A DNA stretch of 64,000 nucleotides from NCBI RefSeq assembly GCF_020740535.1, contig NZ_CP082362.1, forward strand, positions 5,508,501 through 5,572,500, given 5' to 3'. Every line of letters starts with the position of its first letter. Position 1 is the first letter of the stretch. The notes beneath the pieces were generated by a model. The model saw nothing but the letters and a program-made list of their open reading frames with translations. It ran no database searches and was not told the DNA's origin. A program made the position numbers and the translations under genes. Shown in pieces: positions 38,536-47,829 of the stretch. This stretch comes from Streptomyces profundus. Its GTDB lineage: Bacteria; Actinomycetota; Actinomycetes; Streptomycetales; Streptomycetaceae.

Positions 38536-39384
38536 GTGCTGACCACTCCTTCCGTCCGGGTCATCGCGCCCCAGGAGCTGAGCCCGGTCCTCGCCGTGCT
38601 CGACGAGGACCCGGTGGCCAACGCCTTCGTCACCGCCCGCGTGCTCGACTCCCGCCTCGAACCGCCCTTCCTCGGCGGCGAGATGTGGGGGCACTACCGG
38701 CAGGGCCGGCTCACCGCCCTCTGCTACGCGGGCGCCAATCTGGTGCCCATCCAGGCGGACGACGAGGCCGTCCTGGCCTTCGCCGCCCGCGCCAGGGCCC
38801 AGGGTCGGCGCTGCTCCTCCATCGTCGGCCCCGTCCCCGCGACCGCCAGGCTGTGGAGCCTGCTGGAACCGCACTGGGGGCCGGCCAGGGAGGTCCGCCG
38901 CCGCCAGCCGCTGCTGGCCACGCGCTCCGTCCCGCCCGAGGTCGCCCCCGACCCCGAGGTGCGGCGGATGCGCAAGGACGAGATGCCCCTGGTGCTGCCC
39001 GCGGCCGTGGACATGTTCACCGAGGAGGTCGGCATCTCCCCGCTGGACGCCGAGGACGGCGGGCTCACCTATCAGGCCAGGGTCGCCGAGATCGTCGGCG
39101 CCGGCCGCTGCTTCGCCCGGGTGGAGGACGGCCGGGTCGTCTTCAAGGCCGAGATCGGCGCCGTCACCCCCCAGTGCTGCCAACTCCAGGGCGTGTGGAC
39201 CGCGCCCGACCGGCGCGGCGAGGGCCTGGCCACCCGGGGGCTCGCCACCGTGCTGCGGCACGCCCTGACGGAGACCGCCCCCCTGGTCAGCCTCTACGCC
39301 AACGACTTCAACGCCCCCGCGCTCGCCGTCTACCGGCGGCTCGGCTTCACCGAGGTGGGCGCCCTGATGAGCGTCCTCTTCTAG
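38536..39384 (+). CDS. GNAT acetyltransferase with DUF4081-type N-terminus
   Basis: A 282-residue protein with an N-terminal DUF4081-like half and a C-terminal GNAT acetyltransferase fold; the acetyl-CoA loop is RRGEGLATRGLA near 230, and VSLYANDFNAPALAVYRRLGF is the typical final helix. It probably acetylates an unknown amine. The GTG at 38536 is favoured over an upstream ATG 14 codons earlier, by analogy with related proteins. A TACAGT box at 38490-38495 could be the -10 of its promoter. Substrate unknown. Confidence 0.8.
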   Translation: MLTTPSVRVIAPQELSPVLAVLDEDPVANAFVTARVLDSRLEPPFLGGEMWGHYRQGRLTALCYAGANLVPIQADDEAVLAFAARARAQGRRCSSIVGPVPATARLWSLLEPHWGPAREVRRRQPLLATRSVPPEVAPDPEVRRMRKDEMPLVLPAAVDMFTEEVGISPLDAEDGGLTYQARVAEIVGAGRCFARVEDGRVVFKAEIGAVTPQCCQLQGVWTAPDRRGEGLATRGLATVLRHALTETAPLVSLYANDFNAPALAVYRRLGFTEVGALMSVLF

Positions 39385-39386
39385 GG

Positions 39387-39433
39387 CGCGTCCGCTCCGA
39401 CCCGCCCCGCGCGCGGAGGGGTGGGCGGACGCG
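39387..39433. terminator. Hairpin after the DUF4081-GNAT gene
   Basis: CGCGTCCGC and GCGGACGCG form a 9-bp outer stem; CCCGCCCC and GGGGTGGG can partly extend it inside. It starts directly after the stop codon. Confidence 0.55.
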
Positions 39434-39454
39434 ACGGGTGTCCGCGCGGCGCGT

Positions 39455-39460
39455 TAGCCT
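39455..39460 (+). promoter_or_regulatory. -10 box of a probable leaderless gene
   Basis: TAGCCT ends six bases before the ATG at 39467. With transcription starting about seven bases downstream, the ATG would be the first codon of the message. Confidence 0.5.
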
Positions 39461-39466
39461 CCGGGC

Positions 39467-40042
39467 ATGACACCTTCTCCCGGTGAGGCCGCAGTGGACG
39501 CCTCCGACGAGATCACCGTTGGACCGCTCGACCTGGCCAGCCGGGTGGACGAGGCGCTGGCCGTCCAGGCCGAGGCGTTCGGGCTCAGCCGGGAGGAGGT
39601 GGAGGTGCGCCGGCATATCGTGCTGCGCCATCTGGCCACCCCGGGCTCCCGCTCCCTGGGCGCCACGCTGCGCGCGGACGGCCGGCTCGTCGGCTTCGTC
39701 TACGGCATGCCCAACGACCGGGTGCAGTGGTGGTCGACGGTCGTGGAGCCCTATCTGCGGCGCGAGGGGAACGAGGACTGGCTGGAGGGCTCCTTCACCA
39801 TCACCGAGCTCCATGTGCTGCCGGCCTACCAACACCGGGGCATAGGACGCCGGTTGATCACCACGCTCACCGACCAGGCCACCGAGCCCAGGTCGATCCT
39901 CTCCGCGATCGACACCGAGTCGCCCGCCCGGGCCCTCTACCGCAAGCTCGGCTACCGCGACCTCGCCCGCCGGGTGCTCTTCCCCGCCGCGCCCAGCCCC
40001 TACGCCGTGATGGGGGCACCCCTGCCGCTGCTGCGCCCCTGA
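39467..40042 (+). CDS. GNAT-family N-acetyltransferase
   Basis: A 191-residue GNAT enzyme. The acetyl-CoA pyrophosphate loop is QHRGIGRRLI near 125-134 and the C-terminal segment ESPARALYRKLGYRDLARR is characteristic. It transfers acetyl groups to an unidentified substrate. No Shine-Dalgarno precedes the ATG; the TAGCCT box six bases upstream suggests a leaderless transcript. The gene is convergent with the APH-like gene; the tandem repeat at 40073 fills the gap between them. Confidence 0.82.
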   Translation: MTPSPGEAAVDASDEITVGPLDLASRVDEALAVQAEAFGLSREEVEVRRHIVLRHLATPGSRSLGATLRADGRLVGFVYGMPNDRVQWWSTVVEPYLRREGNEDWLEGSFTITELHVLPAYQHRGIGRRLITTLTDQATEPRSILSAIDTESPARALYRKLGYRDLARRVLFPAAPSPYAVMGAPLPLLRP

Positions 40043-40072
40043 GCGGGGCAGCCCCTTGCCCGGCGAGCTGGC

Positions 40073-40132
40073 TCACCGCCAGCCGGCTCACCGCCAGCCG
40101 GCTCACCGCCAGCTGGCTCACAACCAGCTGGC
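40073..40132 (-). repeat. Four tandem 15-bp units, each with a stop codon
   Basis: On the minus strand the unit GCC-RGC-TGG-NNG-TGA recurs four times. The first unit is the last four codons and stop of the kinase-like gene; the next three are copies downstream of it, so each would stop translation in the same frame. The changes are TTG to CGG and AGC to GGC. It looks like a local expansion of the 3' end of the gene. Confidence 0.85.
40108..40132. terminator. Hairpin between convergent genes
   Basis: GCCAGCTGG, seven bases, CCAGCTGGC: a perfect 9-bp stem at the end of the kinase-like gene, made by neighbouring units of the 15-bp repeat. It could terminate transcripts from both sides. Confidence 0.45.
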
Positions 40133-41047
40133 GAACTCAAAGAGGGCCTCGCCGTCCGTCCGCCGCCCGGCGGCCGACTGCCGTACCCCCGAGGCCACCC
40201 CCCGATACAGCGCCCAGCGGCGCAGCCGCTCCGGATCGGCCTCGACCGAATCCGCCAGCCTGGTCACCCGCCGCCGCGCGATCGCGGCGGCGCCGGGCGA
40301 CGCCATCAGATCGTGCAGCCGATCCCGCACCAGCCGCGCCAGGTCGAAGGCCCGCTCACCCACCACCGGGCGCGGCCCCACCGTCAGCCATCTGGCGCGC
40401 TCGGCGTCCGACGCCAACACCGAGCCCTGCCGGAAGTCCCCGTGCAGCAGCAGCTCCTCCGGCGGATCGGCCAGCAGCTCGTCCCTGGCCGCCAGGGCCA
40501 GCTCCACCAGCGGTCCCGCGTCGGAGGCCGCCGCCGCGCGCAGCGCCGGCAACTCGGCCGCCGTGTGCTCGGCCACCGAGGGGAACGGATGCCCCTCGCC
40601 CGGCTCCACCCACAGCCGCCGCAACGTCGACACCGCCTCCAGCGTCGCCTTGGCGTCCGGCAGCGAGCGCAGCGACGTCTCCCCGTGCAGCCGCTCCAAC
40701 AGCAGCGCGCCCGCCTCCGGCGCCGCGTCGAGCGCCCGCACCGCGCCCAGACCGTCCCAGCGGCGCAGCGCCGCCAACTCAAGGACGGCGGGCGACGGTT
40801 CGCCAGGACCGCCGGGGGCCAGCAGCTTCAGCGCGGCCCGCGAACCGTCCGCGCGGCGCACCAACACCGCCACACTGCTGCGCCCGCCCGGCTCGACCAC
40901 GCGCTCCCACGTCAGCGCGAAGCGCGCGCACATCTCCTCCACCAGCGCGGGCAGCCCGGCGGACCAGCCGGCCTCGCGCTGACCCAACGCCTCCGCCAGC
41001 CGCCGCGGCGGCGCCAGTCCCCGTGCCGACTCCATGACCTCAGCCAT
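40118..41047 (-). CDS. APH/streptomycin-6-kinase-like protein with degenerate active site
   Basis: A 309-residue protein of the aminoglycoside/hydroxyurea kinase family. The N-lobe has LKLLAPGG near 72 and the C-lobe catalytic loop reads HGDFRQGS at 202-209. In active members this loop is HGDxxxxN and is followed by an IDPKP motif; here the asparagine is serine (S209) and the second metal-binding aspartate is glycine (G223 in VGPRP). Catalysis is therefore doubtful. It overlaps the ferritin-like gene by eight bases. Resistance function should not be assumed; a sensor or scaffold is possible. Confidence 0.75.
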   Translation of the reverse strand: MAEVMESARGLAPPRRLAEALGQREAGWSAGLPALVEEMCARFALTWERVVEPGGRSSVAVLVRRADGSRAALKLLAPGGPGEPSPAVLELAALRRWDGLGAVRALDAAPEAGALLLERLHGETSLRSLPDAKATLEAVSTLRRLWVEPGEGHPFPSVAEHTAAELPALRAAAASDAGPLVELALAARDELLADPPEELLLHGDFRQGSVLASDAERARWLTVGPRPVVGERAFDLARLVRDRLHDLMASPGAAAIARRRVTRLADSVEADPERLRRWALYRGVASGVRQSAAGRRTDGEALFEFASWL

Positions 41048-41501
41048 CCCCCTGGCTCTCCTCGCGATACTCCGTCAGACCGGGGAACGCCTCGACCCGA
41101 CCGCCCCAGCGGGCCGCCAGCACCGCCGCGTCGCGCAGCGCGCCCGCCGCCTCGCGCCGCGCCTTCCCCTCGGCGACCAGCACCAGATCGGCGTAGGCAC
41201 CCGCCAGCCTGGTCTCCAACTCGACGGCCAGCCGCACGGCGCCCGCCTCGTCGGCGACCTCGAACGGCAGCGCGTAGCCGGCGGCCGAGGCCACCGGGCT
41301 GGCGCCGAGATCCCGCACCGTCCCCTGGAGCGCGTCCCGCCGCGCGCGGTGCGCCTCGTACGCCTCCCGCGCCTCGTCGCCGCGCTCCTCGCCGAGCCGC
41401 GCCCCGACCACGCCGTAGCCGTAGACGGCGGCGTGCTCGGCGGCCAGCGCGGCCTGGGTCGCCTCCAGCGCCGGCGCCGCCTCCTCGTCGGCCGACCTCA
41501 T
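41040..41501 (-). CDS. Ferritin-like DUF4439 domain protein
   Basis: A 153-residue helical protein of the DUF4439 ferritin-like family. EATQAALAAEHAAVYGYGVVGARL in the first helix carries the Glu and His typical of the fold, and the rest is predicted as four long helices. Related proteins are common in actinobacteria and their function is not known to me. The ATG at 41501 overlaps the stop of the lipoprotein gene (ATGA) and its own end overlaps the APH-like gene by eight bases, so all three are translated from one message. Confidence 0.75.
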   Translation of the reverse strand: MRSADEEAAPALEATQAALAAEHAAVYGYGVVGARLGEERGDEAREAYEAHRARRDALQGTVRDLGASPVASAAGYALPFEVADEAGAVRLAVELETRLAGAYADLVLVAEGKARREAAGALRDAAVLAARWGGRVEAFPGLTEYREESQGDG

Positions 41502-41983
41502 GCCCGCACCCCTTCCAGCAGCTGTGCCTGGGCGGCGCCGGCCGCCGCCAACGAGGCCAGCAGCCTGGCCAGTTCGGGCGGCGCCTCGTCGAGCGCGGCC
41601 AGCCGTTCCTCCGAGGTGCGCCGCTCGTCCTCGATCAGCGCGCCCACCGCTTCGGCCGGCTCGGCCGGCACCTCGGGGGCGGCCCCGGCGGGGGCGCTCG
41701 CCGTGCCGTCGCTGAGCGCCCGCAGATGGGCGACGGCGACGTCCCGGAACGGCGTCAGCGCCTCGGCCAGGGCCGGATGCGCCTCGGCCGTCGCGTCGTA
41801 CCGGGAGACCAGCGCCGTGCTCCGGCGCGCGGTGCGCCGCCGCAGCCCCTGCACGCTGACGGCCGATACGGCCGGCCCGCCGGGCCTTGCCCCCGCGTCC
41901 GTGGAACAGCCGGTGAGAGTCGCGGTCAGCGAGAGGGCCGCGCCGGCGGCCAGGAGCGAACGTCTGGGCAGGCCCATGGACAT
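41498..41983 (-). CDS. Secreted lipoprotein of unknown function
   Basis: A 161-residue lipoprotein. The signal peptide ends in the lipobox LTGC (C26) and carries PRRSLLAAG, a possible twin-arginine core. The mature part is Ala/Glu-rich and helical, perhaps a ferritin-like or coiled-coil partner of the DUF4439 protein whose gene it overlaps. ATG at 41983 is five bases after GGGG; the frame extends nine codons upstream without better signal. First gene of a three-gene operon, divergent from rimP. Confidence 0.75.
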   Translation of the reverse strand: MSMGLPRRSLLAAGAALSLTATLTGCSTDAGARPGGPAVSAVSVQGLRRRTARRSTALVSRYDATAEAHPALAEALTPFRDVAVAHLRALSDGTASAPAGAAPEVPAEPAEAVGALIEDERRTSEERLAALDEAPPELARLLASLAAAGAAQAQLLEGVRA

Positions 41984-42181
41984 GGTTTCCCCGTTTTCCC
42001 GTTTTCCCACAGTTTTCCGTGTCGGAGCGCCTCGTTGGGGCGGGCCGGCGTCCCCCGGCCCCGGCCGGGAAGATCACCGCCCCGTGAGCGTACCCGTGCC
42101 CTCCCGGTATCCCGGTGCCACCCCACCTCCCGGCGTGCCAGCACCCGGGCCACGGCGGTCGGCGATCGACCCGGCAGGCGA

Positions 42182-42187
42182 TAGGCT
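42182..42187 (+). promoter_or_regulatory. Possible -10 box of the rimP-nusA operon
   Basis: TAGGCT, about 65 bases before the rimP start. No clear -35 at 17-18 bases spacing. Confidence 0.35.
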
Positions 42188-42252
42188 GCTGGGACGAGAC
42201 AGCCAACCGAGCGCCGTCCCACAACAGCAGACGCGGCCGAGGAGTCACCCGG

Positions 42253-42777
42253 ATGAGCACCCAGATCGACAGGCTGCGGGAGTTGGTCCAGCCGCTGGCC
42301 ACCCAGCACGCGATGGATCTTGAGGAAGTGAAGATCACCACGGCTGGGCGGCGCCGGGTCCTGGCTGTGGTGGTCGACACCGACGAGGGCGTGGGGCTCG
42401 ACGCGTGCGCCGAGCTGAGCCGCGAGGTGTCCCAGGCGCTGGACGACACGGACATCATGGGCGGCACCCCCTATGTGCTGGAGGTCACCTCGCCCGGCGC
42501 CGAGCGCCCGCTCACCGAGCCGAGGCACTACCGCCGCTCGGCTGGCCGGCTGCTGTGGCTGCGCCCGCACCAGGGCGCCGACCTCACCGCCCGGCTGACC
42601 GAGGTGGACGACGAGGGTGTGGTGGTCGAGGTGCCGGGGGAGAAGGGGCGCAAGCCCACGGTCCGCCGGTTCGCCTTCTCCGAGATCGCCAAGGCGCGGG
42701 TCGAGCTGGAGTTCAACCGCAAGGCGGCCGACAAGCAGTCGGCCGATTCCGCTGACGAGAGCCTGAAGGAGGCGTAA
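42253..42777 (+). CDS. rimP: Ribosome maturation factor RimP
   Basis: RimP, 174 residues, needed for assembly of the 30S subunit. The family pattern [21 protein letters not shown] at the start, and [17 protein letters not shown] near 76, are present; the C-terminal SH3-like domain follows, with an extra acidic-basic tail. ATG lies eight bases after GAGGAG. Two bases separate its stop from nusA, so they are co-transcribed, as in most bacteria. Confidence 0.93.
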   Translation: MSTQIDRLRELVQPLATQHAMDLEEVKITTAGRRRVLAVVVDTDEGVGLDACAELSREVSQALDDTDIMGGTPYVLEVTSPGAERPLTEPRHYRRSAGRLLWLRPHQGADLTARLTEVDDEGVVVEVPGEKGRKPTVRRFAFSEIAKARVELEFNRKAADKQSADSADESLKEA

Positions 42778-42779
42778 CC

Positions 42780-43784
42780 GTGGATATCGACATGAGTGCC
42801 CTCCGGGGGCTCGTCCGGGAGAAGGAGATCTCCTTCGACCTGCTGGTCGAGGCGATCGAGTCGGCTCTTCTGATCGCCTATCACCGCAGCGAGGGCGGCA
42901 GCCGTTCGGCGCGGGTGGTGTTGGACCGCAAGACCGGCCATGTGACGGTCTGGGCCAAGGAGGATCCGGAGGATCTCCCGGACGGCGACGCCGAGGCGCA
43001 GCCCAAGGAGTTCGACGACACCCCGCAGGGCTTCGGCCGGATCGCGGCGACCACGGCCAAGCAGGTCATCCTGCAACGGCTGCGGGACGCCGAGGAGGAC
43101 GTCACCTTCGGCGAGTACGCGGGCCGCGAGGGCGATGTGGTGGCCGGCGTCGTGCAGCAGGGCCGTGATCCCAAGAGCGTGCTGGTGGACATCGGCCGTC
43201 TTGAGGCCATCCTGCCGCCGCAGGAGCAGGTGCCGGGCGAGGAGTACACGCACGGCGCGCGGGTGCGCTGCTATGTGGTGCGGGTGGTCAAGGGGGCTCG
43301 CGGCCCGTCCGTCACGCTCTCCCGCACGCACCCCAGCCTGGTGAAGAAGCTCTTCGAGCTGGAGGTGCCGGAGATCGCCGACGGCTCCGTCGAGATCGCC
43401 GCCATCGCCAGGGAGGCCGGCCACCGCACCAAGATCGCGGTGCGGTCGACGCGTCCCGGGCTCAACGCCAAGGGCGCCTGCATCGGCCCGATGGGCGGCC
43501 GGGTGCGCGCCGTGATGGCCGAGTTGCACGGCGAGAAGATCGACATCGTGGACTGGTCGGACGATCCGGCCCAGCTGGTCGCCAACGCGCTCTCGCCGGC
43601 CCGGGTCAACCGGGTCGACGTGGTGGACGAGGCGGCCAGGTCCGCCCGGGTCACCGTGCCCGACTACCAGCTCTCGCTGGCCATCGGGAAGGAAGGCCAG
43701 AACGCGCGCCTGGCCGCTCGGCTGACCGGCTGGCGGATCGACATCCGCCCGGACACCGAACAGGGCGAAACCGCCGGTCAGTAG
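42780..43784 (+). CDS. nusA: Transcription termination/antitermination factor NusA
   Basis: NusA of 334 residues: an N-terminal RNA polymerase-binding domain (1-125), an S1 domain (about 130-200, [22 protein letters not shown]) and two KH domains, the first with [19 protein letters not shown] near 240 and the second with [19 protein letters not shown] near 300. The acidic repeats of the enterobacterial protein are absent, as usual in actinomycetes. It modulates pausing and termination. GTG start follows GAAGGAGG; an ATG four codons in is possible. Confidence 0.95.
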   Translation: MDIDMSALRGLVREKEISFDLLVEAIESALLIAYHRSEGGSRSARVVLDRKTGHVTVWAKEDPEDLPDGDAEAQPKEFDDTPQGFGRIAATTAKQVILQRLRDAEEDVTFGEYAGREGDVVAGVVQQGRDPKSVLVDIGRLEAILPPQEQVPGEEYTHGARVRCYVVRVVKGARGPSVTLSRTHPSLVKKLFELEVPEIADGSVEIAAIAREAGHRTKIAVRSTRPGLNAKGACIGPMGGRVRAVMAELHGEKIDIVDWSDDPAQLVANALSPARVNRVDVVDEAARSARVTVPDYQLSLAIGKEGQNARLAARLTGWRIDIRPDTEQGETAGQ

Positions 43785-43880
43785 GCCGACCAGCGGCCTC
43801 GGGGGAAGAACCGGGGCCGCGTCCGGCGTTGAGCAGATCATCGGTGCCCGGCCCGTTCGTTGGGCGGGGGTACGGGGAGG

Positions 43881-43886
43881 TAGAAT
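43881..43886 (+). promoter_or_regulatory. -10 box of a probable leaderless ylxR transcript
   Basis: TAGAAT, an excellent -10, ends five bases before the GTG of ylxR. The adjacent ribosome-site-like GGGGAGG is 11 bases from the start. Confidence 0.5.
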
Positions 43887-43891
43887 CCTTA

Positions 43892-44179
43892 GTGTCTGGC
43901 CGGAGCCATGCACCAGCCTGCCCTGAGCGCACCTGTGTCGGGTGTCGGCAGCGTCTCTCGCGGGACGGACTGCTGCGTGTGGTGGTGATCGAGGATCGCT
44001 GTGTCCCCGATCTTCGCGGTACGCTGCCCGGTCGGGGCGCCTATGTGCATCCCATGCCGGCCTGTCTTGAGCAGGCGGTGCGCCGCCGGGCGTTCCCACG
44101 GGCCTTCCGGGTCCAGGGGCCGCTCGACGTCGGACCTCTGCGATCGGCGGTCGGCCAGGCGACACCGCAAGAACCGTAA
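43892..44179 (+). CDS. ylxR: YlxR-family RNA-binding protein
   Basis: YlxR (DUF448), 95 residues. The defining motif is RTCVGCRQRLSRDGLLRVV at about 13-31, followed by GRGAYVHP and a basic helix. It sits between nusA and infB as in most Gram-positive bacteria, where YlxR binds RNA or acts in transcription. GTG at 43892 agrees with the family start; a longer frame upstream begins before the promoter-like TAGAAT. May be transcribed both with nusA and from its own promoter. Confidence 0.88.
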   Translation: MSGRSHAPACPERTCVGCRQRLSRDGLLRVVVIEDRCVPDLRGTLPGRGAYVHPMPACLEQAVRRRAFPRAFRVQGPLDVGPLRSAVGQATPQEP

Positions 44180-44350
44180 GACCGTAAGAACTGTCATGAG
44201 CACTGTGCGGGAGGTCCGCATGGTCAGGTACCTCGCGAGTTGGAAGTAGGTCGAGATTGCGATGAGCACTCGATGAGTACGCGATGAGTACGCCCGTGAA
44301 GTAGCGAAGGTCCGGCGGACGACCGACCCCCGGACCGTATAAGGAGCGAA

Positions 44351-47300
44351 GTGGCTAAGGTCCGGGTATACGAGCTCGCCAAGGAGCTTGGAGTTGAGAG
44401 CAAGGTCGTCATGGCCAAACTCCAGGAGCTGGGAGAGTTCGTCCGTTCGGCGTCCTCGACGATCGAGGCGCCGGTTGTACGCAAACTGACTGACGCACTG
44501 AGTGCGGGCAACGGCGGCGCCAGCCGTCGACCCGCGAAGCCGGGAGCCCCCAAGCCGGGTGGCCCCGCCCCCAAGCCGGGAGCCCCCAGGCCGGGCGCCC
44601 CCAAGCCGGGCGCGCCGCGCCCAGGCGCCGGTGCCCCCAAGCCGGGTGGCCCCGCCCCGAAGCCGGGCGGTTCCGCGCCCAGGCCGGGCCCGGCGGCGCC
44701 CGCGCCGGCTCCGCAGGCTCCGGCCCCGCAGACGCCGGCCGCCCCGGCGTCCCCCGAGTTCACCGCCCCGCAGGGCGAGGCCGCCGCGCCGGCCAGGCCG
44801 GCGGGTCCGCGCCCGGGGCAGCAGTCCCCCAAGCCGGCCCAGCGGCCCACGGGCCCCAAGCCCGGTGGCCCGCAGAAGCCCTCCGGCGGCAAGCCGGCCG
44901 GGCCCAAGCCGTCCGGCGGTCGTCCGGCGGGCCCGCGCCCGGGCAACAACCCGTTCTCCACCGGTGGTTCCACCGGCATGGCGCGCCCCCAGCAGTCGCC
45001 GCGTCCCGGGCCGCGCCCGGCCGGCCCCGCGCAGGGCGGCGGCGCCCCGCGCCCCGGCGGCCCGTCGCAGGGCGGTCCGCGTCCGCAGGCCCCGGGTGGC
45101 GGTCGTGCCACGCCGGGCAACATGCCGCGTCCGCAGGGCGGCGGCGCCGGTCCCCGTCCGGGCCCGGGCGGTAACCGCCCGAACCCGGGCATGATGCCGC
45201 AGCGGCCCTCGGCCGGCGGTCGTCCCGGCGGCGGCGGTCCCGGTGGCCGTCCCGGTGGTGGCGGCGGTCCCGGCGCGCGTCCCGGTGGCGGTGGCGGCGG
45301 CTTCGCCGGCCGTGGCGGCAACCGTCCCGGCGGCGGTGGCGGCGGCGGTGGCTTCGGCGGCCGTCCCGGTGGTGGCGGCGGTCCCGGCGCGCGTCCCGGT
45401 GGCGGCGGCGGTTTCGCCGGTCGTCCCGGTGGCTTCGGCGGCCGTCCCGGTGGTCCGGGTGGCCGTGGCGGCACACAGGGCGCCTTCGGTCGCCCCGGCG
45501 GCCCGGCGCGCCGTGGTCGCAAGTCGAAGCGCCAGCGTCGCCAGGAGTACGAGGCCATGCAGGCCCCGTCGATCGGTGGCGTGATGCTGCCGCGCGGCAA
45601 GGGCGAGGTCATCCGCCTCTCCCGTGGCGCCTCGCTGACCGACTTCGCCGAGAAGATCAACGCCAACCCGGCGTCCCTGGTCCAGGTGCTGTTCAACCTG
45701 GGCGAGATGGTCACCGCGACGCAGTCCGTCTCCGACGCGACGCTGCAACTCCTCGCCGACGAGATGAACTACACCGTTCAGATCGTCAGCCCCGAGGAGG
45801 AGGACCGCGAGCTGCTGGAGTCCTTCGACATCGAGTTCGGCGAGGACGAGGGCGGCGAGGACGCCCTCACCTCCAGGCCGCCGGTGGTCACCGTCATGGG
45901 CCACGTCGACCACGGTAAGACCCGTCTGCTGGACGCGATCCGCAAGACCAACGTCATCGAGGGCGAGGCCGGCGGCATCACCCAGCACATCGGTGCCTAC
46001 CAGGTCTCCACCGAGGTCAACAGCGTGGACCGGCGGATCACCTTCATCGACACCCCGGGTCACGAGGCGTTCACCGCCATGCGGGCCCGTGGTGCGAAGT
46101 CCACGGACATCGCCATCCTGGTGGTCGCGGCCAACGACGGCGTGATGCCGCAGACGGTCGAGGCGCTCAACCACGCCAAGGCGGCCGAGGTGCCGATCGT
46201 GGTCGCGGTCAACAAGATCGACGTCGAGGGCGCCGACCCGACGAAGGTGCGCGGTCAGCTCACCGAGTTCGGGCTGGTGGCCGAGGAGTACGGCGGCGAC
46301 ACGATGTTCGTCGACATCTCCGCCAAGCAGGGCACCAACATCGAGGGCCTGCTCGAAGCGGTGATCCTCACCGCTGACGCCACCCTCGACCTGCGGGCCA
46401 ACCCCCGCCAGGCGGCCCAGGGCATCGCGATCGAGGCTCATCTGGACCGTGGCCGAGGCGCCGTGGCCACCGTGCTGGTGCAGCGCGGCACGCTGCGGGT
46501 CGGCGACACGATGGTCGCCGGCGACGCGCACGGCCGCGTCCGGGCGATGCTCGACGACGCCGGGCGCAACGTCCAGGAGGCCGGCCCCGCCACGCCGGTG
46601 CTGGTGCAGGGTCTGACCAACGTGCCGGGCGCCGGGGACAACTTCCTGGTGGTCGGCGAGGACCGCACCGCGCGGCAGATCGCCGAGAAGCGCGCCGCCC
46701 GCGAGCGGAACGCGGCGTTCGCCAAGCGCACCCGCAGGGTCTCCCTCGAAGACCTGGACAAGGTGCTCGCGGCCGGCGAGATCCAGCAGCTCAACCTCAT
46801 CATCAAGGGCGACGCCTCCGGTTCGGTCGAGGCCCTGGAGGCCTCGCTGCTCCAGCTGGACGTCGGCGAGGGTGTCGACCTGCGGGTCCTGCACCGTGGG
46901 GTCGGCGCGGTCACCGAGACCGACATCGACCTGGCGGCCGGCTCCGACGCGATCGTCATCGGCTTCAACGTCCGCGCCGAGGGTCGGGCCACCCAGGCCG
47001 CCGAGCGCGAGGGCGTGGACGTCCGGTACTACTCGGTCATCTACCAGGCGATCGAGGAGATCGAGTCGGCCCTGAAGGGCATGCTCAAGCCGGAGTACGA
47101 GGAGGTCGAGCTGGGCACCGCGGAGATCCGCGAGGTCTTCCGCTCCTCCAAGCTCGGCAACATCGCGGGTGTGCTCATCCGCTCGGGCGAGGTCAGGCGG
47201 AACACCAAGGCCCGCCTGGTCCGCGACAGCAAGGTGATCGCGGAGAACCTCAACATCGAGGGTCTGCGCCGCTTCAAGGACGATGTGACGGAGATCAGGG

Positions 47301-47398
47301 AAGGCTTCGAGGGCGGTATCAACCTCGGGAACTTCAACGACATCAAGATCGACGACGTCATCGCCACCTACGAGATGCGCGAGAAGCCGCGCGCCTGA
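44351..47398 (+). CDS. infB: Translation initiation factor IF-2
   Basis: IF-2 of 1015 residues. An IF2-N domain ([22 protein letters not shown], 3-24) is followed by a very long Gly/Pro/Ala/Arg-rich low-complexity region at about 55-400, then a second IF2-N-type region and the GTPase domain: G1 GHVDHGKT at 517-524, DTPGHEAF and NKID. The C-terminal domains bind initiator tRNA. It positions fMet-tRNA on the 30S subunit in a GTP-dependent way. GTG start five bases after AAGGAG. The N-terminal region is unusually long and repetitive, but this is common in Streptomyces. Confidence 0.96.
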   Translation: MAKVRVYELAKELGVESKVVMAKLQELGEFVRSASSTIEAPVVRKLTDALSAGNGGASRRPAKPGAPKPGGPAPKPGAPRPGAPKPGAPRPGAGAPKPGGPAPKPGGSAPRPGPAAPAPAPQAPAPQTPAAPASPEFTAPQGEAAAPARPAGPRPGQQSPKPAQRPTGPKPGGPQKPSGGKPAGPKPSGGRPAGPRPGNNPFSTGGSTGMARPQQSPRPGPRPAGPAQGGGAPRPGGPSQGGPRPQAPGGGRATPGNMPRPQGGGAGPRPGPGGNRPNPGMMPQRPSAGGRPGGGGPGGRPGGGGGPGARPGGGGGGFAGRGGNRPGGGGGGGGFGGRPGGGGGPGARPGGGGGFAGRPGGFGGRPGGPGGRGGTQGAFGRPGGPARRGRKSKRQRRQEYEAMQAPSIGGVMLPRGKGEVIRLSRGASLTDFAEKINANPASLVQVLFNLGEMVTATQSVSDATLQLLADEMNYTVQIVSPEEEDRELLESFDIEFGEDEGGEDALTSRPPVVTVMGHVDHGKTRLLDAIRKTNVIEGEAGGITQHIGAYQVSTEVNSVDRRITFIDTPGHEAFTAMRARGAKSTDIAILVVAANDGVMPQTVEALNHAKAAEVPIVVAVNKIDVEGADPTKVRGQLTEFGLVAEEYGGDTMFVDISAKQGTNIEGLLEAVILTADATLDLRANPRQAAQGIAIEAHLDRGRGAVATVLVQRGTLRVGDTMVAGDAHGRVRAMLDDAGRNVQEAGPATPVLVQGLTNVPGAGDNFLVVGEDRTARQIAEKRAARERNAAFAKRTRRVSLEDLDKVLAAGEIQQLNLIIKGDASGSVEALEASLLQLDVGEGVDLRVLHRGVGAVTETDIDLAAGSDAIVIGFNVRAEGRATQAAEREGVDVRYYSVIYQAIEEIESALKGMLKPEYEEVELGTAEIREVFRSSKLGNIAGVLIRSGEVRRNTKARLVRDSKVIAENLNIEGLRRFKDDVTEIREGFEGGINLGNFNDIKIDDVIATYEMREKPRA

Positions 47399-47404
47399 CA
47401 GCTG

Positions 47405-47453
47405 GGGCCGGGGCCGGCTCGGCGGGGGAAACCTCGTCGAGCCGCCCCGGCCC
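47405..47453. terminator. Long GC-rich hairpin after infB
   Basis: CGGCTCG and CGAGCCG form a 7-bp inner stem; after a one-base bulge nine further pairs extend it to about 16 bp. Starts just after the stop. It separates infB from the probable leaderless ylxP promoter and could be a partial terminator. Confidence 0.6.
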
Positions 47454-47460
47454 TGCCCGT

Positions 47461-47466
47461 TACGAT
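47461..47466 (+). promoter_or_regulatory. -10 box of a probable leaderless ylxP transcript
   Basis: TACGAT ends seven bases before the ATG of the next gene, and there is no ribosome site between them. Confidence 0.5.
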
Positions 47467-47473
47467 CTTCGGT

Positions 47474-47770
47474 ATGTATACCGGGACACTGTCCTTTGAC
47501 CTGCTGCTGGGCGACGTTCACTCGCTCAAGCAGAAGCGTGCGGTAATACGGCCGATCGTGGCCGAACTGCACCGGAGATTCCGGGTGAGCGTCGCCGAGG
47601 TGGGCGACCAGGACCTGCATCGCCGGGCGACCATCGGGCTCGCCGCCGTGTCCGGGGACTCCGGGCACCTGTCCGGCCTGCTGGACGAGTGCGAGCGGCT
47701 GGTGGCCGGCCGCCCCGAGGTGGAGCTGCTGTCCGTGCGGCGGCGGATCCACGGCGAGGACGACGAGTAG
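47474..47770 (+). CDS. ylxP: YlxP-like DUF503 protein
   Basis: DUF503/YlxP family protein of 98 residues, a compact alpha/beta domain. LRP-like start MYTGTLSFDLLLGDVHSLKQKR and the FRVSVAEVGDQDLHRRATIGLA core are typical. It is encoded between infB and rbfA in many Gram-positive bacteria, and a link to translation or ribosome assembly is suspected but unproven. TACGAT seven bases before the ATG suggests leaderless expression. Followed by rbfA after 59 bases. Confidence 0.88.
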   Translation: MYTGTLSFDLLLGDVHSLKQKRAVIRPIVAELHRRFRVSVAEVGDQDLHRRATIGLAAVSGDSGHLSGLLDECERLVAGRPEVELLSVRRRIHGEDDE

Positions 47771-47829
47771 CGGCCACCGCACGGCGGTCGTGAAACGAGA
47801 GAGCAAGAGCAAGAGCGAGGAGAGGGACC

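Noticed and set aside
40118..41047. Aminoglycoside resistance gene
   Set aside because: Key catalytic Asn and Asp are replaced, so resistance by phosphorylation is unlikely.
44224..45714. 496-codon open frame antisense to the infB Gly/Pro-rich region
   Set aside because: It is the reverse image of a GGN/CCN-rich sequence, almost only Pro/Gly, with no ribosome site; infB codes on the other strand.
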